64,000 bases of DNA from Fuerstiella sp. (GTDB taxonomy: Bacteria > Planctomycetota > Planctomycetia > Planctomycetales > Planctomycetaceae). Below are positions 53,968-61,789 of the stretch, in pieces. The stretch lies in NCBI GenBank assembly GCA_022843805.1, contig JALHMY010000009.1:14192-78191 (forward strand), written 5' to 3'. The position numbers and the translations under genes are program-made. Position 1 is the stretch's first letter; the number at the start of each line of letters is the position of its first letter. The notes beneath the pieces are model-generated. The model was not told the origin of the DNA, made no database searches, and saw nothing but the letters and a program-made list of their open reading frames with translations.

Positions 53968-54614
53968 TCTTTCTTCGTGTTGCGGGGCAATCGGTCTCTT
54001 GTCGTCTCCAAACTGAACTCAGCGAAATGTCAAAACACCCTTCATCACACATGGGCATCGGACGAGGCCGTTTCCGGAAGGCACTCCGGGCGGTGCTGCT
54101 TTCACAGCACGCGACGCCAAATGTGGAATCGCTGGTTCGTCAGGAACTGGGATGGAATTGTGTGTATTGCGGAGTCTCAGGCGAAGTGGAACGACTGCAA
54201 CTGGACCATCTCTGGCCTGAGGCGGAAGGTGGATGCGTTGTTATCGGGAATGTTGTCCCAGCATGTCCAACCTGCAATTCGGATCGTCGCGAAACACCGT
54301 GGCAGCATTTCCTTCGATCATCAGAACGAGTCCGAAACCGTCGCGATGCTGAGCAGGTCGAACGTCAGATTGACACCATCACTGACTACATGAACCGGCA
54401 CGATCAGGCTCGCCAGCCGGATCTTCATCATGTCCTCAGCCCCGAAGAACGGGCTCTTCTGGCAGACTTCGATCTTCTCCTGTCGGCAATTAGTGATGGA
54501 GCACTGGCTCGAACCGGGTACAAAAAGAAGTCGTCAGTGAAGTTCAATGAGCCGTGTCAGATGTTTAACGAGCTTGTGAGCGTGGCAAAGTCATTTCAGA
54601 AAGACAGTTCCTGA
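53964..54614 (+). CDS. HNH endonuclease
   Basis: The TTG at 53964 overlaps the SNF2 stop as TTGA; the ATG at 54027 (MSKHPSSHMGIG) is a good alternative because the HNH domain begins after it. The domain shows CVYCG near residue 65, LDHLWPEAEGG with the catalytic His, GNVVPACPTCNSDRR with the zinc-binding Cys pair and Asn. A helical C-terminal region of ~100 residues follows. It is the obvious candidate for DNA cleavage in the system, although the upstream helicase also has a nuclease-like domain. Confidence 0.85.
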   Translation: MIFLRVAGQSVSCRLQTELSEMSKHPSSHMGIGRGRFRKALRAVLLSQHATPNVESLVRQELGWNCVYCGVSGEVERLQLDHLWPEAEGGCVVIGNVVPACPTCNSDRRETPWQHFLRSSERVRNRRDAEQVERQIDTITDYMNRHDQARQPDLHHVLSPEERALLADFDLLLSAISDGALARTGYKKKSSVKFNEPCQMFNELVSVAKSFQKDSS

Positions 54615-54636
54615 TTGCGTTCACTTCATTCCCTCT

Positions 54637-54664
54637 GAGATTTCAAATCTCAAATTTCAAATCT
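54637..54664. repeat. Palindrome and direct repeat before the methylase gene
   Basis: GAGATTT-C-AAATCTC (54637-54651) is a perfect dyad. TTTCAAATCT occurs at 54641-54650 and again at 54655-54664, 14 bp apart. This is the only sizeable gap (79 bp) in the large operon, so the site could be an operator or internal promoter giving separate control of the methylase. Confidence 0.5.
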
Positions 54665-54693
54665 TCGCTGCTTAGTCCTCCGGAAAGTCTGTC

Positions 54694-57600
54694 GTGTCCA
54701 CACGATCAAAGAACCCCTTCTCCACCGTCACCTCCTCCGGCATGCTTCTGCCATTGGACCTGCTGGTCCGTATTGCCGACGGTGACGCCAATCTGCCGGG
54801 CCTCACTCCTGATGCGTATCACCTGCGATCCGGAGAACGCCTGAACGAAGCCGCCAGCCGAGCAAGGACACAGTGCAAGGCGGCCTGGGATTCGTTTCGG
54901 CGAAAGCTGGCTGCTCTACCTGCATCAGACACGGGCACAACACTCACACGCAACGAATGGCTGCTGCCGTTGTTTCAGGAGCTGGATTACGGTCGTTTGC
55001 AGCCAAAGCCAGCGATCGTCATCGATGAGAAGACTTATCCCGTCAGCCATCGCTGGGAGGAACACGTCCCGATTCATCTGCTGTCAGCAAAGATCCCGCT
55101 CGACAAACGCACGGCAGGAGTCGACGGAGCGGCCACTCGCAGCCCGTACAGTATGGTGCAAGAACTGCTGAACCGCAGCGGAAAGTTTCGCTGGGGCATG
55201 GTCTCGAACGGCCTCAAGCTGTATCTGCTCAGAGACAACAACAGCCTGTCGCGAGCGGCAAACGTCGAATTCGATCTCGAAGCCATGATGGACGGCGAAG
55301 TCTATGCCGACTTCATGCTCCTTTGGCTGCTTTGCCATCAATCGCGGGTCGAGATTCTGTCCACAGGGGTTGGTTCTCAGGCAACCAGAGAGAACTCAGA
55401 ATCACAAGGTGCTGGCAAAAAAGGGAACGCCAAAGGCAAGGCCAGCGGCAAGACTGCGAAGTCAGCCAGCCGCAAGACGGGGAAGCTGCTGATCGAAGAA
55501 GATTATCCCGAGTCATCCGACGTCGACTCTGAATCCGATCTCGACGAACTGGATGAATCGGACGCTGTCGAGCTGCCGGAAACATCGTCGCGTCCGGATC
55601 CTTCATCCTGCTGGCTTGAACGCTGGACCAAAGAGGCCGAATCACGCGGTACGCGAGCCCGGGAGAAGCTGCGAAGCGGCGTGGAGAATGCCATCAATGC
55701 TCTGGGAGCCGGGTTCCTGGAGACTCGCGGCAATGAGCAGCTCAAACAGCGGCTGACGACAGGAACACTCGACAAGCAGGACTATTACCGGCAACTGCTC
55801 CGCATGGTCTATCGGCTGCTGTTGCTGCTGGTGGCCGAAGAGAAGAAGGACGAGAATGGCCAGAACCTGCTGCATCCGCTGGGAACACCAGAATCCGTCC
55901 GCCAGCGATACGCAAAGTTCTATTCCGTCGGACGTCTGCGAGATCTCGCGGGCTTGCGTCGAGGGACTTCGCACACGGATTTGTTCGAATCACTGAAAGT
56001 GCTGTTCGAAAAACTGCGAGAAGGCTACGAACCGCTGGGAATCCCCGGTCTCGGTTCCTTCCTGTTCTCCACGACAGCGACACCGGATCTCGACAACGCT
56101 CATTTATCCAACGTCGCGATCCTGGAGTGCTTCAGGCATCTGAGTTACACCGACGACGTCAGTAAGAGCCGTCGAGTCGTCGACTTCGGCAACCTCGGCA
56201 GCGAGGAACTCGGCAGCGTCTACGAGTCCCTGCTGGAACTGCATCCGAAGATCAATACCGACAAAGGCCCATTCATTCTCGACAGTGCTGCCGGATCCGA
56301 ACGCAAAACAACCGGCAGCTACTACACTCCGACATCGCTCATCAACTGCCTGCTCGATTCTGCATTAGACCCGGTCGTCAACGACGCCATCAACGTCAAT
56401 GATGCTACTGAAGCCGAACGCCGTCTGCTGAACCTAAAAGTCTGCGATCCCGCTTGCGGAAGTGGCCACTTCCTGATTGCCGCCGCCGAGCGACTTGCTG
56501 TGCATCTCGCACGGCTTAGAACCGGCGACGATCAACCACCGACGATGGTTGTCCAGCACGCCAAACGAGACATCATCGGTCGTTGCATTTACGGGGTCGA
56601 CCTGAACCCGATGGCCGTTGAGTTGTGCAAGGTCAGCCTATGGATGGAGGCACTGGATCCCGGTCGACCGTTGTCGTTCCTCGACCACCACATCCAGTGC
56701 GGCAACAGCTTGCTTGGTACAACACCCGCATTATTAAAAGAGGGCATTCCCGACGATGCCTTCAATCCAATTGAAGGTGACGTCAAGACTGTCTGTGCCG
56801 AACTAAAACGGCAGAACAAGCGAGAACGCCAGGACCGTGAACGCGGTCAGGGACTGTTTGAATTTGAGCCTTACATCAAGCTTGGCAATCTGCCGTCCGA
56901 GTTCTCACGCCTGTCGAGCAGCAGTGATGACTCTGTCACGGATCTGGCTGCAAAAGAACGCCGCTACGCGGAACTGGTGAAAGACGCCAATTACCTTAAC
57001 GCTAGGTTACTTGCTGATCTTTGGTGTGCCGTGTTTGTCTGGAAGAAAAACATCAGCGATCTTGGAAAGCTCTGCCCTACTGAAAACGATTTCCGCAAAA
57101 TCGAAAACAACCCGCACAGCACGCTGCCGCACGTGAAGTCCGAGGTCCGGCATCTGGCTGATCAGTACCAGTTTTTTCATTGGCATCTCGCCTTCCCAGA
57201 CGTTTTTCAATTGCCGGAGGTAGCGGATAGGGCGGAGAACGAGCGGACTGGGTGGAGTCGCGGGTTCGATGTGGTGTTGGGAAATCCGCCGTGGGAGCGG
57301 TTGAAAGTTTCCGACATTGAGTTCTTCTCGCGCACCCGTCCCGACATTGCGGACATCTCGAACGCAGCAAAACGACGCAAGGCGATAGAGGAGCTTTCAG
57401 AGTCTGAAAAAGAGCTTAGCGACCTTTGGTCGGAGGAGTTGCGGATTGGAGCCGGTAAAGCCTCCTTCGTTAAATTTTCAAACGTGTTTCCGCTCACTGG
57501 GCTAGGGGAACTCAACACATTCGCTCTATTTGCCGAGGTTAATCGATCGTTGATTTCTCAGTGCGGACGTGCTGGGTTTATTATTCAGAGTGACATTGCA

Positions 57601-59610
57601 ACAGGAAAAACCTATCGGCACTTCTTTGCCGATTTGCTTGAGACCGGTCAACTTCGCTCGTTTTATGACTTCGTTAATACTGAGGGACTGTTCCCAAACA
57701 TCCACCGTACGCATCCGCACTTCTGCCTCATAACCTTGTCCGGCACGTCTGATCACCGGGAGTCAGATTTTGCTTTCTGGAACAGTAACGTTGGACATTT
57801 GGCCGAAGTTGATCGTCACTTCACTTTGTCAGCAGACGATTTGCGTACGGTCAATCCGAACACTTTGAATTGCCCCATATTCCACAGCAGCGACGATGCA
57901 GCCCTCTGTCTGTTCATCTATCGAAGTCTTAGTGTTCTTGACCGCGATGATGGTGAAGACAGCGGTTGGAAACCTCGCGTGACGTTCGTGTTTGAAATGA
58001 ACAAGCATTCGCATCTCTTCAAAAGCGCAGGTGAACTAATTCAACCAGGTGAGGCGGTAGATATCCAACATCAAATCGTAGATGCAAATGGCGACCAATG
58101 GGTTTCACTTTACGAAGCAAAGCAGATTCACCAGTTTGACCACCGATACGCGACATTCGGAGTGGCCGGTGACAAAGTAGATTCCCGTGATTGCACGATA
58201 CCTGAGCACCAACTCGCCGAGTTTGTTCCCCAACCGCAACAGCTGGTGAAATTGGTAGATTTTCGATCGGTAACGGAAAAACGCGAGATTCGAGACGCAT
58301 GGCTTCTTACGTACCGGGATATCACGAACTCTTCAAACGTTCGAACCAGCATCTTCTCCGCGTTGCCGTACGTCCCTATGGGCAATACGTGGACGCTAAT
58401 CATGCCAGATGTTGGTGCGGTGGAAGCTACCTGCTTTTTAGCCAACATGAACTCGTTTCCGAGTGACTACATCTCGCGCCGCAAAATCGGAGGTGCTCAT
58501 CTCAACTACTACATACTCCGACAATTACCTGTCGTTTCTCGCTCAGGATATCAAGTCGAATGTGGATGGGGGTCTACTGAACTTGCACAATGGATCATGC
58601 CTCGCGTGCTCGAACTGACATACACGGCTTGGGACTTGGAAGCGTTTGCATTGGACTGCCGTTACGACGGGCCGCCGTTCCGCTGGGATGAGGAGCGTCG
58701 GTTTCTGCTGCGGTGCGAGCTGGATGCCGCGTACTTTCATTTGTACCTCGGCGCGTCCGAAGAATGGGGCAACGACAACCCACAGCTCCGCGAGATGTTC
58801 CCCACGCCTCGCCACGCCGTCGAGTACATCATGGAAACCTTCCCCATCGTCAAACGCAAAGACATCAAACGCACCACCATCATCGACGAGAATGGCCAGG
58901 TCACCCAACCCGGCACCTACATCACCAAAGACACCATCCTCTCCATCTACGACGCCATGACCGACTCCATCCGCACCGGCGTCCCCTACCAAACCCGCCT
59001 CGATCCACCACCTGGCCCCCCCACTGACGCCGACGGCCATATCATACCTTTCGCCGAATGGACCACCGAGATTCGCGACCGGTACGCGGATGTCATCCAC
59101 CCACCGCGAGATCGGAGGGCGACGCCACGGCAGCTTCGCCGAGACCGTGGAGAAAAGATTCTTATCCTGCGTCTTCTGCTGGCAAAAGCACGTTCAGCGG
59201 TACAGGTGCAGGCGCTGGAATTGATGCTGCTGTTTGCTCTCAACGATGGACTCCGCCAACGCGTCGCTGAGAAGCGTTCAGCCACCCAACCGGCAGAGGC
59301 TCAGCCCTCCAGTTTTCGCTGGCTGCCGGGCTTGCAGGGACACCTTAATGCTCTGCAGGGCAAGAGCGTCGTTGCTATCGAGAAACGCAACGACTCCAAA
59401 TTCGTTACGCTGCTCAACGATTCCGGACTCGATGGTGCCATCGCAAAATCTCTGGCCCCGATCATTGACCAGGCGATCTCCGCATTCGAAGTCATCAAAA
59501 CGAAACGAGAGGCAGACGCCGCAGACCGCGAACTGACGGAACTGGAGCAACAGAAACTCTTGATTGACTTCGTTGAGGAGGGAGAGCTTGAAACACTTGA
59601 CACTCTTTGA
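54694..59610 (+). CDS. Eco57I-class DNA adenine methyltransferase, DrmMI/PglX-like
   Basis: The GTG at 54694 has GGAAAG 7 nt upstream. The 1638-residue protein has an N-terminal domain (about 1-220) with the pattern LNRSGKFRWGMVSNGLKLYLLRD seen in large Eco57I-type methylases. A Lys/Gly/Ala-rich then acidic low-complexity linker (about 230-290) follows. A helical block precedes the methylase with DPACGSGHFLIAAAERLAVHLARL near residue 584 and VVLGNPPWERLK near 862 (N6-adenine type). The rest is target-recognition-like, plus a helical C-terminus. No PD-(D/E)xK triad was evident, so it may only methylate. In DISARM and BREX such enzymes mark host DNA. Confidence 0.85.
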   Translation: MSTRSKNPFSTVTSSGMLLPLDLLVRIADGDANLPGLTPDAYHLRSGERLNEAASRARTQCKAAWDSFRRKLAALPASDTGTTLTRNEWLLPLFQELDYGRLQPKPAIVIDEKTYPVSHRWEEHVPIHLLSAKIPLDKRTAGVDGAATRSPYSMVQELLNRSGKFRWGMVSNGLKLYLLRDNNSLSRAANVEFDLEAMMDGEVYADFMLLWLLCHQSRVEILSTGVGSQATRENSESQGAGKKGNAKGKASGKTAKSASRKTGKLLIEEDYPESSDVDSESDLDELDESDAVELPETSSRPDPSSCWLERWTKEAESRGTRAREKLRSGVENAINALGAGFLETRGNEQLKQRLTTGTLDKQDYYRQLLRMVYRLLLLLVAEEKKDENGQNLLHPLGTPESVRQRYAKFYSVGRLRDLAGLRRGTSHTDLFESLKVLFEKLREGYEPLGIPGLGSFLFSTTATPDLDNAHLSNVAILECFRHLSYTDDVSKSRRVVDFGNLGSEELGSVYESLLELHPKINTDKGPFILDSAAGSERKTTGSYYTPTSLINCLLDSALDPVVNDAINVNDATEAERRLLNLKVCDPACGSGHFLIAAAERLAVHLARLRTGDDQPPTMVVQHAKRDIIGRCIYGVDLNPMAVELCKVSLWMEALDPGRPLSFLDHHIQCGNSLLGTTPALLKEGIPDDAFNPIEGDVKTVCAELKRQNKRERQDRERGQGLFEFEPYIKLGNLPSEFSRLSSSSDDSVTDLAAKERRYAELVKDANYLNARLLADLWCAVFVWKKNISDLGKLCPTENDFRKIENNPHSTLPHVKSEVRHLADQYQFFHWHLAFPDVFQLPEVADRAENERTGWSRGFDVVLGNPPWERLKVSDIEFFSRTRPDIADISNAAKRRKAIEELSESEKELSDLWSEELRIGAGKASFVKFSNVFPLTGLGELNTFALFAEVNRSLISQCGRAGFIIQSDIATGKTYRHFFADLLETGQLRSFYDFVNTEGLFPNIHRTHPHFCLITLSGTSDHRESDFAFWNSNVGHLAEVDRHFTLSADDLRTVNPNTLNCPIFHSSDDAALCLFIYRSLSVLDRDDGEDSGWKPRVTFVFEMNKHSHLFKSAGELIQPGEAVDIQHQIVDANGDQWVSLYEAKQIHQFDHRYATFGVAGDKVDSRDCTIPEHQLAEFVPQPQQLVKLVDFRSVTEKREIRDAWLLTYRDITNSSNVRTSIFSALPYVPMGNTWTLIMPDVGAVEATCFLANMNSFPSDYISRRKIGGAHLNYYILRQLPVVSRSGYQVECGWGSTELAQWIMPRVLELTYTAWDLEAFALDCRYDGPPFRWDEERRFLLRCELDAAYFHLYLGASEEWGNDNPQLREMFPTPRHAVEYIMETFPIVKRKDIKRTTIIDENGQVTQPGTYITKDTILSIYDAMTDSIRTGVPYQTRLDPPPGPPTDADGHIIPFAEWTTEIRDRYADVIHPPRDRRATPRQLRRDRGEKILILRLLLAKARSAVQVQALELMLLFALNDGLRQRVAEKRSATQPAEAQPSSFRWLPGLQGHLNALQGKSVVAIEKRNDSKFVTLLNDSGLDGAIAKSLAPIIDQAISAFEVIKTKREADAADRELTELEQQKLLIDFVEEGELETLDTL

Positions 59611-61537
59611 TGAGGAGGCAACGACTCTGTTGCCCGCGCCTGAACGGTCTGAGCCGCTCATCTGGATTCGCAAACTGCGCATTCTTGACGGACCATCGGC
59701 AGAGGCCAAAGAAATTCGTTCAATCCCGTTCAAACGCGGTCTGAACGTCGTCGCCACGGCAGAACATCCGGGTGATGACGAGATCTCCACCGTCGGCCAC
59801 AGTGTTGGCAAGAGTCTGTTGAGCCGATTCATCCGCTTCAGCCTCGGAGAACCCGGTTACGCAGAGCGGTCCGTTCGTCAGGCAATCATCAGCTTCTTGC
59901 CGCACGGGTACGTGGTCGCTGAAATCATGTTGGATGGAACGGCGTGGCACGTGGCTCGACCGATCGGCCTGGACTCGCCGAATTCAGCATCATGGTCCGC
60001 TTCCGTAGAGTCGGAACTCTTCGAATCGCAACAGCGTCGGCCGTATACGGCGTTTCTGGACGCAGTGCATGCGGCGGTCATCGCACCGTTGCCGGAAATA
60101 CGACTTCCGCATGCGGGACGTCCAATCGGGTGGACCGACCTGCTTGGCTGGCTGTCGCCCGACCAGGATTGTGCACACCAAACGCACGCCCAGTGGAGAC
60201 CCGGTGGTGTTGATCCGGCAAACCGTGGTCTTGCTATAGAAGACAACCACATCATCATTCGAACCGTGATGGACCTACTGACTTCCGAAGATTCAGGTCT
60301 TATCACCGCTCATAGAACGCTGCTCAGCCAGCAAGGACAACTGGGCAGGAAAATAGATCTCACAAAGGCCATCGTGAGTGCGCGTCTGCGTGACGCACAG
60401 GCGGCTGCCGAAGACAGCGAACTTCAGGGGATCATGGAAGCCGCCGTCCTGGAAAAAGATGCACGCGAACGTCGTGAGTCGCTTGAGCGGCTGTTGGATG
60501 AAGAACTTGAAGACGACCCTGTGCAAATATGGCGTGAGAAGAACTCGGCGTTACAGAGGACGATCGGTGCCACAACACAGAAGTTGACAGAGGAACAGAA
60601 CAACCTGGACGTTGCCAAGGCACAACTCGCCGTCCTTTTGGATGTAGATGGTGAATTGGAAGCCAGCGCAAAACTCGGTCGATGGTGTGATCTGTTTGCA
60701 ACTGAGGAAGAAGCTGTCGGCCAGGGTTGCCCAGGCAACACCTGCGGACCAGACGCCACCGCTCCGGATCCTCGCAGGGTCAAGGACGTCAAAGCGACGA
60801 TTCAGGAAGCGACCGGTCGCTGTGACAATCTGAAGCAGGAGTTGAAGCGACTTGAGCAGGATGCGGAGGTCAGCAAAACAGAACTAAAAACCGCTCGCCG
60901 CGAAGTCAATGCCTGGAGAAAACCACTCCAGGACAAGATTGCTCACTACGAGAACGTTGAGCGACTTGCCGGCGCGTATCGTCGTGCTGAAGAACAGTTG
61001 GGCCAGTTAGAAGGCCAGGGGCGTTCGATTAAGTCACAGATCCGCGACTCGCTGAAGACACGAAGGGACGCGGATCGCAACTATCGCGAAAATCATGAAG
61101 CCTTGAACCAGCGGTTCGCAACTGAACTCTCGGCACTGCTTGCTCAGGATGTCGATGGAACAATTCGCATCGACGCAAACGGTATCACCCCCCAGCCCGG
61201 CGCGGCAGCCCGAGCCCGTGGTGGTGCTCTTCGAACGTCATCCGTGTTTGCCTTCGACCTCGCCTGCCTTGCGGCCAGCATCGCCGGACTCGGTGCCCAC
61301 CCACGTTTCCGCCTTCACGATAGCCCCGCCACAGCCGACATGGAGCGGCCACTTTACCAGCGGCTCTTCAATGTGATCGCCACCATGGAAGACATCTTTA
61401 AAGACGGCGAGCCATCATTCCAATACATCATTACGACCACCACAGTGCCGCCGGAAAAATTTCTCAAGAAGCCATACCTGTCATTGCTACTGGACGGAAG
61501 AAAACCAGAAGGCTTCCTGCTGGGAAGGGAGTTTTAA
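59588..61537 (+). CDS. SMC/Rad50-like ATPase with central coiled coil
   Basis: The TTG at 59588 follows GGAGGGAG and overlaps the methylase end by 23 nt; the frame opens at 59564. The 649-residue protein has an N-terminal ATPase half with GHSVGKSLLSRFIRFSL near residue 70 as Walker A. A long coiled coil (about 245-510) is interrupted by GQGCPGNTCGPD, a possible Cys hook or hinge. The C-terminal half has LRTSSVFAFDLACLAASIAG and RFRLHDSP near 572 as signature/Walker B. The layout resembles DUF2326-like and Lamassu LmuB-type ATPases that sense or hold DNA ends. It is part of the defence operon by overlap. Confidence 0.78.
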   Translation: MKHLTLFDEEATTLLPAPERSEPLIWIRKLRILDGPSAEAKEIRSIPFKRGLNVVATAEHPGDDEISTVGHSVGKSLLSRFIRFSLGEPGYAERSVRQAIISFLPHGYVVAEIMLDGTAWHVARPIGLDSPNSASWSASVESELFESQQRRPYTAFLDAVHAAVIAPLPEIRLPHAGRPIGWTDLLGWLSPDQDCAHQTHAQWRPGGVDPANRGLAIEDNHIIIRTVMDLLTSEDSGLITAHRTLLSQQGQLGRKIDLTKAIVSARLRDAQAAAEDSELQGIMEAAVLEKDARERRESLERLLDEELEDDPVQIWREKNSALQRTIGATTQKLTEEQNNLDVAKAQLAVLLDVDGELEASAKLGRWCDLFATEEEAVGQGCPGNTCGPDATAPDPRRVKDVKATIQEATGRCDNLKQELKRLEQDAEVSKTELKTARREVNAWRKPLQDKIAHYENVERLAGAYRRAEEQLGQLEGQGRSIKSQIRDSLKTRRDADRNYRENHEALNQRFATELSALLAQDVDGTIRIDANGITPQPGAAARARGGALRTSSVFAFDLACLAASIAGLGAHPRFRLHDSPATADMERPLYQRLFNVIATMEDIFKDGEPSFQYIITTTTVPPEKFLKKPYLSLLLDGRKPEGFLLGREF

Positions 61538-61539
61538 CT

Positions 61540-61710
61540 GTGTCTGATGTAGTTCCGATCCGTCGATGTTGGGGCTCACCCCCGAACGACATTGAAGAAG
61601 AAGTCCCCAACCTGCCTCAAGCTCGGCGGCGAGGAGAGAGTGTTGTTTGGCTGCCAGCCAATCGCGACGGAGAACACACAAGAATCACTAAGGTTCATCG
61701 AAGAGGATGA
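61540..61710 (+). CDS. 56-codon ORF between ATPase and reverse transcriptase
   Basis: A GTG at 61540 lies 2 nt after the ATPase stop and about 9 nt after GAAGGGAG. The frame encodes VSDVVPIRRCWGSPPNDIEE and ends RGESVVWLPANRDGEHTRITKVHRRG before TGA at 61708-61710. It is acidic in the middle and basic at the end, with one Cys. Close packing and the ribosome site support translation; no homologue is known to me. It could be a small partner of the RT. Confidence 0.45.
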   Translation: MSDVVPIRRCWGSPPNDIEEEVPNLPQARRRGESVVWLPANRDGEHTRITKVHRRG

Positions 61711-61789
61711 GAAATGATCGAATGAAGCAATCCGGCACCGACGTATCGAAAAGATGCATTCCCCACTTTGATTATCAGGCCTCATCACA

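Noticed and set aside
58543-59100. Long minus-strand ORF (185 codons) inside the methylase gene
   Set aside because: It is antisense to clear methylase coding sequence, with a Gly/Asp/Val-rich composition typical of a codon shadow.
43455-61537. Complete canonical DISARM or BREX system
   Set aside because: No PLD-type DrmC, no separate DrmA and DrmB, and no PglZ, BrxA or BrxC; only individual components are similar.
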